Notes under the pieces: model-generated | Database searches by the model: none | Seen by the model: the letters and a program-made list of their open reading frames with translations, nothing else | What the model was told of the DNA's origin: nothing | NCBI RefSeq assembly: GCF_006364715.1 | Contig: NZ_CP040984.1 | Span: forward strand, 186,001 to 250,000 | Direction of reading: 5' to 3' | Source of the DNA: Candidatus Methylopumilus planktonicus | Lineage (GTDB): Bacteria; Pseudomonadota; Gammaproteobacteria; Burkholderiales; Methylophilaceae | DNA: 64,000 nucleotides | Translations under genes and position numbers: made by a program | Shown here: positions 1 to 7,561 of the stretch, one piece after another | How positions within the stretch are numbered: the stretch's first letter is position 1 | Layout: every line of letters starts with the position of its first letter

Positions 1-1
1 T

Positions 2-247
2 AAAGATGAAGGTGGTCGTCATACACCATTCTTTAATGGCTACCGTCCGCAGTTCTACTTCAGAACAACAGATGTTACAGGCGCTGTTGATTTACCAGCA
101 GGCACAGAAATGGTAATGCCAGGTGACAACGTATCAATCACAGTAACACTCATTGCACCAATCGCGATGGAAGAAGGTTTACGTTTTGCGATTCGTGAAG
201 GTGGCCGCACAGTAGGTGCCGGTGTTGTTGCTAAGGTGATTGAATAG
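2..247 (+). CDS. tuf: Elongation factor Tu, 3' end (partial)
   Basis: The last 81 codons of EF-Tu, the GTPase that brings aminoacyl-tRNA to the ribosome; the start lies before the window. Only domain 3, the beta-barrel that contacts tRNA and EF-Ts, is seen. It carries the family signatures GGRHTPFF, PGDN and REGGRTVGAG and ends in KVIE, as in other proteobacterial EF-Tu proteins. It stands directly before rpsJ, the usual str-to-S10 junction. The 52-base spacer to rpsJ holds a small hairpin (260..275; 6-bp stem, GTAA loop) with no T-run, so read-through into rpsJ is likely. Confidence 0.98.
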   Translation, partial: KDEGGRHTPFFNGYRPQFYFRTTDVTGAVDLPAGTEMVMPGDNVSITVTLIAPIAMEEGLRFAIREGGRTVGAGVVAKVIE

Positions 248-299
248 TTTTTTAAAATTAATACCGTAAGGTATTCGCTCTTTGGAAAGGTAGTAAAAA

Positions 300-608
300 A
301 TGCAAAGTCAGAAAATTCGTATACGTTTGAAGGCGTTTGATTATCGTTTAATCGATCAATCAGCCAAAGAAATTGTTGAAACAGCAAAAAGAACGGGAGC
401 TGTTGTTAAGGGACCTGTTCCGCTTCCCACTCGAATCGAAAGATTTGATATTTTAAGATCACCGCACGTCAATAAAACGTCGCGCGATCAATTTGAAATA
501 AGAACTCATCAAAGATTGATGGACATTATAGATCCTACAGATAAAACAGTAGATGCTTTAATGAAACTGGATTTGGCTGCTGGAGTTGATGTAGAAATTA
601 AGTTGTAA
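300..608 (+). CDS. rpsJ: 30S ribosomal protein S10
   Basis: S10 is a 30S head protein and, as NusE, also takes part in transcription antitermination with NusB. The product has 102 residues against about 103 in E. coli and contains the diagnostic SPHVNKTSRDQFE and RTHQRLMDI segments, with the long loop intact. The ATG is preceded by a GGAAAGG ribosome binding site about 10 bases upstream. It is the first gene of the S10 block, but a strong promoter overlaps its stop codon, so rpsJ may be partly uncoupled from rplC and the genes after it. Confidence 0.98.
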   Translation: MQSQKIRIRLKAFDYRLIDQSAKEIVETAKRTGAVVKGPVPLPTRIERFDILRSPHVNKTSRDQFEIRTHQRLMDIIDPTDKTVDALMKLDLAAGVDVEIKL

Positions 609-631
609 AATTTTAAAGCGTTAGGTATAAT
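603..631 (+). promoter_or_regulatory. Candidate sigma70 promoter before rplC
   Basis: TTGTAA (603..608), a 17-base spacer and a perfect TATAAT (626..631). The -35 box overlaps the rpsJ stop codon. A GCGC-containing stretch follows the -10 box, the kind of discriminator seen at growth-rate-controlled promoters. Transcripts would have a leader of about 65 bases before rplC (703). Seen by eye; no start-site data. Confidence 0.6.
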
Positions 632-702
632 TCTGCGCTCTTTGTAGAAATCGGTCAATTGTAATCGGTTTCGTTTAATAATAATAATTTAAGGATACGA
701 TC

Positions 703-1347
703 ATGAGCTTAGCGCTTATTGGTCGCAAAGTTGGTATGACAAGGGTATTTACAGAGGATGGCACTAGCATTCCTGTAACAGTTCTTGAAGTCTTACCTAA
801 CCGCGTGACACAGATCAAAACAATCGCTTCGGACGGCTACACTAGCCTCCAGTTAGCCTATGGTGCGACAAAAGCTACTAAGCTTGATAAGGCACTTACA
901 GGACATTACGCTAAAGCAGGTGTAACAGCTGGTACTGGCTTACACGAAACTGCAATCAAAGAAGAAGATGTAGCGAATTTCCCTTTAGGGACAAATATCA
1001 CCGTAGAAAACTTCAAAGAAGGCCAGCTTGTTGATGTAACAGGTACATCAATTGGTAAAGGTTATGCTGGTGTTATTAAAAGACATCATTTCAGATCAAA
1101 TCGAGCATCACACGGTAACTCAAGATCACATAATGTTCCAGGTTCAATCGGTATGGCTCAAGATCCAGGCCGAGTTTTCCCAGGTAAGCGCATGTCTGGT
1201 CATTTGGGCGCTGTGAGAGTTACTACACAGAACTTAGTCATTGTTCGTGTTGACACTACAAAAAATCTAATCCTAATTAGAGGGGCAGTTCCGGGCTCCA
1301 AAGGCGGCGATGTTTTAGTTCGCGCAGCTGTGAAAGTGAGCAAATAA
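703..1347 (+). CDS. rplC: 50S ribosomal protein L3
   Basis: L3 is an early-assembly 50S protein whose long loop reaches the peptidyl transferase centre. At 214 residues it has the usual bacterial length. The segment MAQDPGRVFPGKRMSGH holds the conserved glutamine that PrmB methylates in E. coli, and GHLGAVRVTTQNL is the C-terminal signature. The ATG has a spaced AAGGA site upstream. Its TAA stop overlaps the rplD ATG by one base, so L3 and L4 are probably translationally coupled. Confidence 0.98.
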   Translation: MSLALIGRKVGMTRVFTEDGTSIPVTVLEVLPNRVTQIKTIASDGYTSLQLAYGATKATKLDKALTGHYAKAGVTAGTGLHETAIKEEDVANFPLGTNITVENFKEGQLVDVTGTSIGKGYAGVIKRHHFRSNRASHGNSRSHNVPGSIGMAQDPGRVFPGKRMSGHLGAVRVTTQNLVIVRVDTTKNLILIRGAVPGSKGGDVLVRAAVKVSK

Positions 1348-1973
1348 TGGAATTAAAATTACTCGATAAAAACGGAAAATCCGCTAAGAAAAGCGTCACA
1401 GTTTCTGATGCAACATTTGGTCGTGAATTTAATGAGGCTCTTGTTCATCAGTTAGTTGTGGCATACATGGCTAATGCTCGTGTTGCAACTCGCTCACAAA
1501 AAACAAGAGGCACTGTAAAACACAGTACTCGCAAACCTTATGCACAAAAAGGTACAGGTAATGCACGTTCTGGCATGACTTCAAGCCCTATATGGCGTGG
1601 AGGTGGTAGAACATTTCCAAATTCACCTGATGAAAATTTCTCTCACAAAATGAATCGAAAAGCATATCGCGTTGGTATGAGATCTATTTTGTCTGAATTA
1701 GTAAGACAAGAAAGATTAAGTATTGTTGAGGAGTTTAAATTAGAGACCCCAAAGACAAAACAACTTGTCGATAAAATTAAAGATATGGGATATACGCAAG
1801 GCGTTTTAGTTTTAACAGATGCATTTGATGAAAATTTATATTTATCATCAAGAAATTTAACTAACGTTATGGTTGTAGAAGCGCAATATGCTGACCCAGT
1901 AAGTTTAGTTCAGTTTCCAAATGTTGTGGCCACAGCTGGCGCACTAAAAAAACTTGAGGAGATGCTAGCGTGA
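1347..1973 (+). CDS. rplD: 50S ribosomal protein L4
   Basis: L4 lines the peptide exit tunnel, and in E. coli it also represses the S10 operon. The 208-residue product has the extended tunnel loop, marked by the GTGNARSG and PIWRGGGRTF segments around residues 65 to 90, followed by the globular domain. It starts one base inside the rplC stop and ends with a GTGA overlap onto rplW. No copy of the E. coli S10 leader hairpin is evident upstream of rpsJ, so L4 autoregulation here is unproven. Confidence 0.98.
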   Translation: MELKLLDKNGKSAKKSVTVSDATFGREFNEALVHQLVVAYMANARVATRSQKTRGTVKHSTRKPYAQKGTGNARSGMTSSPIWRGGGRTFPNSPDENFSHKMNRKAYRVGMRSILSELVRQERLSIVEEFKLETPKTKQLVDKIKDMGYTQGVLVLTDAFDENLYLSSRNLTNVMVVEAQYADPVSLVQFPNVVATAGALKKLEEMLA

Positions 1974-2281
1974 GTCAAATAGTTCATACACAAGATCGTA
2001 TTATTCAGGTTATTTTAGCGCCACAAATTACTGAGAAAGCAACATTCATTGCTGACAAACATAATCAAGTGGCATTTAAAGTAAGAACTGATGCGACTAA
2101 ATCAGAAATTAAAGCTGCTGTTGAATTAATGTTTAAAGTTGAAGTGAAGGCTGTGACATTACTCAATGTAGGCGGTAAGGTAAAAAGAGCAGGCCGTTCA
2201 TTTGGTAAAAGAAATGATTGGAAAAAGGCTTATGTAAGTCTTAAGCCAGGCCAAGAGATTAATTTTGCGAGCGGTGAATAA
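1970..2281 (+). CDS. rplW: 50S ribosomal protein L23
   Basis: L23 sits at the tunnel exit and docks trigger factor and SRP. The product has 103 residues, with the family pattern ILAPQITEKAT near the N-terminus and a C-terminal KKAYVSLKPGQ. Translation starts at GTG 1970, overlapping the TGA stop of rplD (1971..1973) by 3 bases; a GAGGAG site ends about 8 bases earlier. The GTG start and overlap fit coupling to L4. Confidence 0.97.
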   Translation: MSQIVHTQDRIIQVILAPQITEKATFIADKHNQVAFKVRTDATKSEIKAAVELMFKVEVKAVTLLNVGGKVKRAGRSFGKRNDWKKAYVSLKPGQEINFASGE

Positions 2282-2290
2282 GGATAAAAA

Positions 2291-3124
2291 ATGGCTTTAG
2301 TTAAAGTAAAACCAACCTCCCCAGGAAGGCGCGCAGTTGTTAAGGTTGTTAATCCAGACCTACACAAAGGCAAACCCTTCGCACCTTTAGTTGAAAAAAA
2401 GAATAAGCATGCCGGAAGAAATAGCCGCGGTGTTATTACAATTCGTCATCATGGTGGCGGTCATAAACAAAATTATCGCATGATTGATTTCAAACGAAAT
2501 AAAGATGGCATTCCAGCAAAAGTAGAGCATCTTGAATACGATCCAAATAGAACAGCAAATATTGCACTTCTTTTATACGCAGACGGTGAAAGAAGATACA
2601 TTATTGCTCCCAAAGGTGTGGCTGTTGGTGCCGAGTTAATAAGTGGCTCCGAAGCGCCTGTTAAAAATGGTAATGCTATGCCATTAAGAAATATTCCTGT
2701 AGGTAGTACTATCCACTGTATCGAATTACAACCTGGTAAAGGTGCGCAAATAGCGCGCTCTGCTGGAACTTCTGTACAGCTTTTAGCAAGAGAAGGTACA
2801 TATGCTCAATTAAGACTTCGTTCAGGCGAAGTAAGAAAAGTGCATGTAGATTGCAAAGCAACTTTAGGTGAAGTCGGTAACGAAGAACATTCTCTCAGAT
2901 CTATTGGTAAAGCAGGTGCTATGAGATGGAGAGGCGTTAGACCAACAGTGCGCGGTGTAGTTATGAATCCTGTTGATCACCCACATGGTGGTGGTGAAGG
3001 AAAAACTGCGGCTGGTATGCATCCAGTAAGCCCTTGGGGGACTCCAACTAAAGGCTATCGAACAAGAACAAATAAACGTACTGACAATATGCGCGTCAGT
3101 CGTCGTCCAGCGAATAAGAGGTAA
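2291..3124 (+). CDS. rplB: 50S ribosomal protein L2
   Basis: L2 is a universally conserved 50S protein needed for subunit joining and peptidyl transfer. It has 277 residues, close to the 273 of E. coli, with the invariant HPHGGGEG loop near residue 225, whose histidine lies close to the catalytic centre, and a basic tail ending RRPANKR. It lies 9 bases after rplW and 5 before rpsS. No anomaly seen. Confidence 0.98.
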   Translation: MALVKVKPTSPGRRAVVKVVNPDLHKGKPFAPLVEKKNKHAGRNSRGVITIRHHGGGHKQNYRMIDFKRNKDGIPAKVEHLEYDPNRTANIALLLYADGERRYIIAPKGVAVGAELISGSEAPVKNGNAMPLRNIPVGSTIHCIELQPGKGAQIARSAGTSVQLLAREGTYAQLRLRSGEVRKVHVDCKATLGEVGNEEHSLRSIGKAGAMRWRGVRPTVRGVVMNPVDHPHGGGEGKTAAGMHPVSPWGTPTKGYRTRTNKRTDNMRVSRRPANKR

Positions 3125-3129
3125 TAGAT

Positions 3130-3405
3130 ATGGCACGTTCAGTTAAAAAAGGACCATTCATTGATGCACATTTGGCTAAGAAAGTTGAGGTTGCCTCTGG
3201 TAATCGCGATCGTAAGCCAATTAAAACCTGGTCAAGAAGATCAACGATCTTACCTAACTTTATCGGTCTTACCATTGCAATCCATAATGGAAAACAACAT
3301 ATACCTGTAATGATTACAGAAAATATGATTGGACATAAATTAGGTGAATTCGCATTAACAAGAACCTTTAAAGGTCACGCTGCTGACAGAAAGGTTAAGG
3401 TATAA
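3130..3405 (+). CDS. rpsS: 30S ribosomal protein S19
   Basis: S19 is a 30S head protein that pairs with S13 and contacts the A-site finger. The 91-residue product begins MARSVKKGPFID and contains TWSRRSTILP and the GHKLGEFALTRTF signature. It starts 5 bases after rplB and ends one base before the rplV ATG. Length and sequence are those of ordinary proteobacterial S19. Confidence 0.98.
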   Translation: MARSVKKGPFIDAHLAKKVEVASGNRDRKPIKTWSRRSTILPNFIGLTIAIHNGKQHIPVMITENMIGHKLGEFALTRTFKGHAADRKVKV

Positions 3406-3406
3406 A

Positions 3407-3742
3407 ATGGCTACCGAAGTTTCAGCGATTCTAAAAGGCGTTCGTTTATCTCCTCAGAAAGCAAGATTAGTTGCTGATTTGGTCAGGGGAAAAAAAGTAG
3501 ATTACGCGCTTAACATTCTTAATTTCAGCCCAAAAAAAGGTGCAGAAATTATTAAGCGAGTCGTAGAGTCTGCAATTGCAAATGCTGAACATAATAATGG
3601 GGCTGATATAGATGAATTGTTTATTAAAACAATTTATGTGGATAAAGGCATTATTTTAAAACGTATCCGTGCTCGCGCTAAAGGCCGTGCAGGGAAAATA
3701 ACAAAACCAACTTGTCACATTAAAGTGACGGTCGGCAACTAA
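3407..3742 (+). CDS. rplV: 50S ribosomal protein L22
   Basis: L22 forms part of the exit-tunnel constriction; its beta-hairpin is where macrolide resistance changes occur in other bacteria. The product has 111 residues with the expected SPQKARLVADLVRGK N-terminal motif and the hairpin segment RIRARAKGRAG near residue 90. It is packed between rpsS and rpsC. Nothing in the hairpin looks deleted or duplicated. Confidence 0.98.
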   Translation: MATEVSAILKGVRLSPQKARLVADLVRGKKVDYALNILNFSPKKGAEIIKRVVESAIANAEHNNGADIDELFIKTIYVDKGIILKRIRARAKGRAGKITKPTCHIKVTVGN

Positions 3743-3753
3743 AGAGAAAAAAT

Positions 3754-4551
3754 ATGGGTCAAAAAATTCATCCAATTGGTTTCCGCTTAAGTGTTCAAAA
3801 AAATTGGACATCACGTTGGTATGCTAATAGTAAAAATTTTCCTGCAATGTTGAACAATGACATTAAGGTACGAGAATTTTTAAACAAAAAATTAGCAAAC
3901 GCTGCGGTAAGTAAAATTGTTATTGAGCGACCAGCTAAAAATGCAAAGATTACAATTTACTCAGCAAGGCCTGGTATTGTAATTGGGAAAAAAGGTGAAG
4001 ATATTGAAACATTAAGATCAAGTTTACAGGCGCTTATGGGTGTTCCAGTTCATTTGAATATTGAAGAAGTGCGTAAACCAGAGATCGATGCAACATTAAT
4101 TGCACAAAGTATTGCCCAGCAATTAGAAAAACGTGTGATGTTTAGACGCGCTATGAAAAGAGCAATGCAGAATGCAATGAGGTTAGGTGCTCAAGGTATC
4201 AAAATTATGAGCGCTGGCAGATTAAATGGTATCGAGATTGCAAGAACAGAATGGTATAGAGAAGGCAGAGTGCCTCTTCATACATTAAGAGCTGATATAG
4301 ATTACGGCGTGGCTGAAGCGAAAACAACCTATGGAATTATTGGCATAAAAGTTTGGGTCTTTAAAGGTGAATTATTCGTAGACAACACAAAAGCAACTTC
4401 ACAGATATTAGATGCTGTAAATCCAGCAGTTGAAAAAACTGAAGAAGAAAAGAAACTTAGAAAACCAAGAATCAAAAAAGATGAAACAGTAGCAAAAGAA
4501 CCAGAAAAAAAAGTGAGAAAGTCGAGGGCTAAAGATGTTACAACCGGCTAG
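3754..4551 (+). CDS. rpsC: 30S ribosomal protein S3 with a charged C-terminal tail
   Basis: S3 is a 30S head protein at the mRNA entry tunnel with helicase-like activity alongside S4 and S5. The 265-residue product has the N-terminal KH domain, with the GKKG loop in VIGKKGED near residue 75, and the S3 C-terminal domain with RTEWYREGRVPLHTLRADID. After about residue 225 it adds a tail of alternating Lys and Glu that makes it roughly 30 residues longer than E. coli S3. Its last 17 bases overlap rplP. Confidence 0.97.
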   Translation: MGQKIHPIGFRLSVQKNWTSRWYANSKNFPAMLNNDIKVREFLNKKLANAAVSKIVIERPAKNAKITIYSARPGIVIGKKGEDIETLRSSLQALMGVPVHLNIEEVRKPEIDATLIAQSIAQQLEKRVMFRRAMKRAMQNAMRLGAQGIKIMSAGRLNGIEIARTEWYREGRVPLHTLRADIDYGVAEAKTTYGIIGIKVWVFKGELFVDNTKATSQILDAVNPAVEKTEEEKKLRKPRIKKDETVAKEPEKKVRKSRAKDVTTG

Positions 4552-4951
4552 ACAAAAATTTCGTAAGATGCAAAAAGGCCGAAACAAAGGCATTGCAACA
4601 ACAGGAAACAAAGTAAGTTTCGGTGATTTCGGTTTGAAAGCTATTGGACGAGGACGTCTAACAGCTCGTCAGATAGAAGCTGCGCGTCGAGTGATGACAC
4701 GTCACATTAAGCGTGGTGGCCGAGTATGGATTCGTATATTCCCCGATCAACCAATTTCAAAAAAACCTGCTGAAGTTCGTATGGGTAACGGTAAAGGCAG
4801 TACCGAATACTACGTAGCTCAAATTCAGCCTGGAAAAATGTTGTATGAGATGGATGGAGTAACTGAAGCACTAGCGAGAGAAGCATTTAAATTAGCAGCA
4901 GCTAAGCTTCCAATTGAAACAACCTTTATTACTCGTCATATCGGAGGCTAA
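4535..4951 (+). CDS. rplP: 50S ribosomal protein L16
   Basis: L16 organises the A-site region of the 50S subunit. The 138-residue product begins MLQPARQKFRKMQKGRNKG, matching the family start, so the ATG at 4535 inside rpsC is correct despite the 17-base overlap. It carries EAARRVMTRHIKRGG and a conserved arginine in the RIFPDQP region, the site hydroxylated by YcfD/RoxA in E. coli. A GGAGG (4943..4947) inside its end serves rpmC. Confidence 0.98.
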   Translation: MLQPARQKFRKMQKGRNKGIATTGNKVSFGDFGLKAIGRGRLTARQIEAARRVMTRHIKRGGRVWIRIFPDQPISKKPAEVRMGNGKGSTEYYVAQIQPGKMLYEMDGVTEALAREAFKLAAAKLPIETTFITRHIGG

Positions 4952-4952
4952 T

Positions 4953-5147
4953 ATGAAAACAGCTGATTTAAGAAAAAAAACAACCGAAGAATTAGGTACC
5001 GAGTTATTAGAGTTAAGAAGAGCTCAGTTCTCATTAAGAATGCAATTGGCAACCCAACAATTAAACAAGGTTGATCAAATTGCGAAAATTAAACGTGATA
5101 TCGCAAGAGTTAAAACAGTTCTTGGCGAGAAAGTTAAACAGGCTTAA
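4953..5147 (+). CDS. rpmC: 50S ribosomal protein L29
   Basis: L29 is a small two-helix protein beside L23 at the tunnel exit. The right start is ATG 4953, six bases after a GGAGG site and directly after the rplP stop, giving 64 residues starting MKTADLRKK; an in-frame start at 4914 would add 13 residues inside rplP and is not credible. Both helices, including ELLELRRAQFSLRMQ and KIKRDIARVKT, are present. Confidence 0.97.
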   Translation: MKTADLRKKTTEELGTELLELRRAQFSLRMQLATQQLNKVDQIAKIKRDIARVKTVLGEKVKQA

Positions 5148-5149
5148 AT

Positions 5150-5416
5150 ATGACTGATACAAAAAAAGTTATTAGAACCTTTACGGGCAGAGTTGTTAGC
5201 GACAAGATGGATAAGACAGTCACTGTATTGGTTGAAAGAAAAGTAAAGCATCCTTTGATTGGCAAGGTAATTGTTAAGTCAAATAAATTTCATGCACATG
5301 ATGAAAAAAATGAAAGTAAAGAGGGTGATTTGGTCGTTATTACAGAAAACCGCCCTATTTCAAAAACTAAATCATGGGTCGTTAGTAAAATAGTTACAAA
5401 GGCAGTTCAGGTTTAG
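5150..5416 (+). CDS. rpsQ: 30S ribosomal protein S17
   Basis: S17 is a primary-binding 30S body protein with an OB fold. The product has 88 residues with the family motifs GRVVSDKMDKTVTV and KFHAHDE and a PISKTKSW segment. It starts two bases after the rpmC stop. The gene ends the first half of the ribosomal block: a 163-base gap with its own promoter follows before rplN. Confidence 0.98.
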   Translation: MTDTKKVIRTFTGRVVSDKMDKTVTVLVERKVKHPLIGKVIVKSNKFHAHDEKNESKEGDLVVITENRPISKTKSWVVSKIVTKAVQV

Positions 5417-5426
5417 ATATAAGAAG

Positions 5427-5455
5427 TTGAGAATAAGAAACAAATAGCTTATAAT
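5427..5455 (+). promoter_or_regulatory. Candidate strong sigma70 promoter before rplN
   Basis: TTGAGA (5427..5432), a 17-base spacer and a perfect TATAAT (5450..5455), followed by GCGAG. This is the best sigma70 match found by eye in the ribosomal block and stands in its largest gap. It should launch rplN through secY with a leader of about 118 bases. No start-site data. Confidence 0.7.
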
Positions 5456-5466
5456 GCGAGACTTTT

Positions 5467-5506
5467 TTGGGGTTCATAAACTATTAAGTTTATAAGCTAA
5501 CCCCCC
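5467..5506 (+). promoter_or_regulatory. Hairpin in the rplN leader
   Basis: The first part of the predicted leader can fold into a two-part stem. The inner stem is 7 bp (5476..5482 with 5487..5493, loop ATTA); the outer stem is GGGGTT (5469..5474) with AACCCC (5499..5504), separated by an internal loop. No T-run follows, so it is not a simple terminator. A role as a ribosomal-protein binding site or attenuator is inference. Confidence 0.4.
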
Positions 5507-5579
5507 AATACTGACCGTAGTATATCGGCTAATTAAAAAGCTGGCCTTAGTAATAACGGATTAAGTTGGAGATAAACTC

Positions 5580-5948
5580 ATGATTCAAATGCAGTCAAGA
5601 TTAGAAATTGCTGACAATACTGGCGCACGCTCAGTAATGTGCATTAAGGTATTGGGCGGCTCAAAACGACGTTACGCAAGTATTGGTGACATTATCAAAG
5701 TAAGTATTAAAGACGCAGCTCCTAGAGGCAAAGTCAAAAAAGGAGAGGTTTATACCGCAGTTGTTGTGAGAACAGCAAAAGGCGTTAGAAGACCAGATGG
5801 TTCTTTAATTAAATTTGATGCAAATGCCGCCGTTCTTTTAAACGCTAAATTAGAACCTATTGGAACACGTATTTTTGGACCTGTAACTCGCGAATTGAGA
5901 ACAGAACGGTTCATGAAGATTGTTTCATTAGCACCAGAAGTTTTATAG
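5580..5948 (+). CDS. rplN: 50S ribosomal protein L14
   Basis: L14 lies at the subunit interface and is the docking site for the silencing factor RsfS. The 122-residue product begins MIQMQSRLEIADNTGAR, the family hallmark, and has GDIIKVSIKDAAPRGKVKKG and a C-terminal RELRTERFMKIVSLAPEVL. A TTGGAGA site precedes the ATG. It is the first gene after an independent promoter and structured leader, as in spc operons, where regulation enters at this position. Confidence 0.98.
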   Translation: MIQMQSRLEIADNTGARSVMCIKVLGGSKRRYASIGDIIKVSIKDAAPRGKVKKGEVYTAVVVRTAKGVRRPDGSLIKFDANAAVLLNAKLEPIGTRIFGPVTRELRTERFMKIVSLAPEVL

Positions 5949-5958
5949 GAGTATACGG

Positions 5959-6276
5959 ATGAATAAAATTCGTAAAGGTGACAAAGTCATTTTAAATACA
6001 GGTAAAGACAAAGGCAAACAAGGCGTTGTTTTAAGCGTTCTTAAAACAGGGCATGTTGTGGTTGAAGGTTTAAACATGGTAAAGAAGCACACAAAACCCA
6101 ATCCTGCTAAAAATATTCAAGGTGGAATCGTCGGCAAAGAAATGCCACTTAATATTTCTAACGTTGCTTTACTTAATAACTTGACTCAAAAGGCTGACAA
6201 AGTCGGAATTAAAAAATTAGATGACGGCAAGAAAATCCGTGTTTTTAAATCAAACAACGAAGCAGTTGACGCATAG
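5959..6276 (+). CDS. rplX: 50S ribosomal protein L24
   Basis: L24 is an assembly-initiating 50S protein. It contains an N-terminal KOW motif (IRKGDKVILNTGKDKGKQG, residues 3 to 22) and the conserved GLNMVKKHTKPNP loop. The product is 105 residues, the usual length. A GGAG site lies about 10 bases upstream, and only 8 bases separate it from rplE, so the S8-binding site that E. coli uses between these two genes would have to overlap coding sequence here. Confidence 0.98.
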   Translation: MNKIRKGDKVILNTGKDKGKQGVVLSVLKTGHVVVEGLNMVKKHTKPNPAKNIQGGIVGKEMPLNISNVALLNNLTQKADKVGIKKLDDGKKIRVFKSNNEAVDA

Positions 6277-6284
6277 GAAAAGAA

Positions 6285-6824
6285 ATGGCTCGATTAAAAG
6301 AATTTTATAAAACAGAAGTCATTAAAAAAATGACTGACCAATTTGGTTATTCATCACCAATGCAAGTCCCCAGAATTGAAAAAATTACTTTAAATATGGG
6401 TGTAGGTGAAGCAGTAGCTGACAAAAAGATCATGGAACACGCTGTAGGTGACATGGAAAAAATTGCTGGGCAAAAAGCTATTGTCACTAAAGCTAAAAAA
6501 TCAGTGGCAGCATTTAAGATTCGTGACGATTATCCGGTAGGTTGCAAAGTGACTCTTCGAAGAGATCGTATGTATGAATTTTTAGATCGACTTGTCACAG
6601 TTGCTATTCCGCGAATTAGAGACTTTAGAGGGATTTCTGCTAGATCATTTGATGGTCGTGGAAATTACAATATGGGTGTTAAAGAGCAGATCATTTTTCC
6701 TGAAATTGAATACGATAAAATCGACGCATTAAGAGGGATGAATATCACAATTACAACGACAGCTAAAACTGACGAAGAAGCAAAAGCATTGTTATCTGCG
6801 TTTAGTTTTCCATTTAGAAACTAG
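6285..6824 (+). CDS. rplE: 50S ribosomal protein L5
   Basis: L5 binds 5S rRNA and forms the B1b bridge with S13. The 179-residue product starts MARLKEFYKTEV and carries the family motifs IEKITLNMGVGEA, FRGISARSFDGRGNYNMG and IIFPEIEYDKID. Length matches the 179 of E. coli exactly. An AGGAAAAG site precedes the ATG. No oddities. Confidence 0.98.
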   Translation: MARLKEFYKTEVIKKMTDQFGYSSPMQVPRIEKITLNMGVGEAVADKKIMEHAVGDMEKIAGQKAIVTKAKKSVAAFKIRDDYPVGCKVTLRRDRMYEFLDRLVTVAIPRIRDFRGISARSFDGRGNYNMGVKEQIIFPEIEYDKIDALRGMNITITTTAKTDEEAKALLSAFSFPFRN

Positions 6825-6833
6825 GTTTAGACT

Positions 6834-7139
6834 ATGGCTAAAATGTGCATGATAGAACGTGAATTAAAACGACGTAATATGGTTGAAAAATTTAAGACCA
6901 AACGTGCTGCTTTAAATCAAATTATCTTAGATATAAACGCATCTTCAGAGCAAAAACAAGAAGCGAGACAGAAGTTACAAAGTTTACCCCGTAATTCAAG
7001 TCCAGTTAGATTAAGAAATCGTTGTTCTCTAACAGGTCGTCCAAGAGGCGTCTACAGCAAGTTCGGGATTGGTCGAAGTAAATTAAGAGATTTAATGATG
7101 CGAGGCGAAGTGCCTGGCGTGATTAAAGCAAGTTGGTAA
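6834..7139 (+). CDS. rpsN: 30S ribosomal protein S14 (zinc-independent form)
   Basis: S14 is a 30S head protein. At 101 residues it is the long form without the two CxxC pairs of the short zinc form; the only cysteines are scattered (near the N-terminus and in RNRCSLTGRPRG). The segments LRNRCSLTGRPRGVYSKFGIGRS and RGEVPGVIKASW are diagnostic. It lies 9 bases after rplE in the standard order. Confidence 0.98.
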   Translation: MAKMCMIERELKRRNMVEKFKTKRAALNQIILDINASSEQKQEARQKLQSLPRNSSPVRLRNRCSLTGRPRGVYSKFGIGRSKLRDLMMRGEVPGVIKASW

Positions 7140-7154
7140 TAGGAGAAAAATAAT

Positions 7155-7550
7155 ATGAGTATGAGCGATCCAGTTGCCGATATGTTAACCAGAATTAGGA
7201 ATGGTCAAGGTACTAATAAAGTATCTATCACCATGCCTGCATCTAAATTAAAAAAAGCTATCGCAAACGTTTTAAAAGATGAAGGCTATATTGAGAATTT
7301 TGCTGAACACGAAGTGCAAGGCAAGCCAGTATTAAATATTGAATTGAAATACTACGCCGGCAGACCTGTTATTGAAAAAATTGAAAGAGTAAGTAAGCCA
7401 GGTTTACGAGTTTATAAAGCAAGCCAAAGTATTCCAGAAGTAATGAATGGTCTTGGTGTGGCAATCGTGTCAACATCTAAGGGAGTTATGACAGATAGAA
7501 AAGCAAAGGCTGCAGGTATTGGCGGCGAAGTGCTTTGCTATGTGGCTTAA
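7155..7550 (+). CDS. rpsH: 30S ribosomal protein S8
   Basis: S8 is a central-domain 30S assembly protein and the translational repressor of the spc operon in E. coli. The product has 131 residues; MSMSDPVADMLTRIRNGQ at the start and the C-terminal TDRKAKAAGIGGEVLCYVA are family signatures. A GGAGA site lies upstream of the ATG. Whether S8 feeds back here cannot be read from the sequence. Confidence 0.98.
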   Translation: MSMSDPVADMLTRIRNGQGTNKVSITMPASKLKKAIANVLKDEGYIENFAEHEVQGKPVLNIELKYYAGRPVIEKIERVSKPGLRVYKASQSIPEVMNGLGVAIVSTSKGVMTDRKAKAAGIGGEVLCYVA

Positions 7551-7561
7551 GGAGAGAATAT

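Noticed and set aside
260..275. Hairpin between tuf and rpsJ as a terminator
   Set aside because: Only a 6-bp AT-rich stem with no T-run; more likely a processing site or chance.
4408..4611. Open frame on the minus strand across rpsC and rplP
   Set aside because: It is a shadow of the Lys/Glu-rich tail of S3 read backwards (Phe/Leu/Ser-rich), with no ribosome binding site or homology.
7535..7561. Upstream start for rplF
   Set aside because: It would place nine extra codons inside rpsH; the ATG at 7562 follows a proper ribosome binding site and matches L6 proteins.
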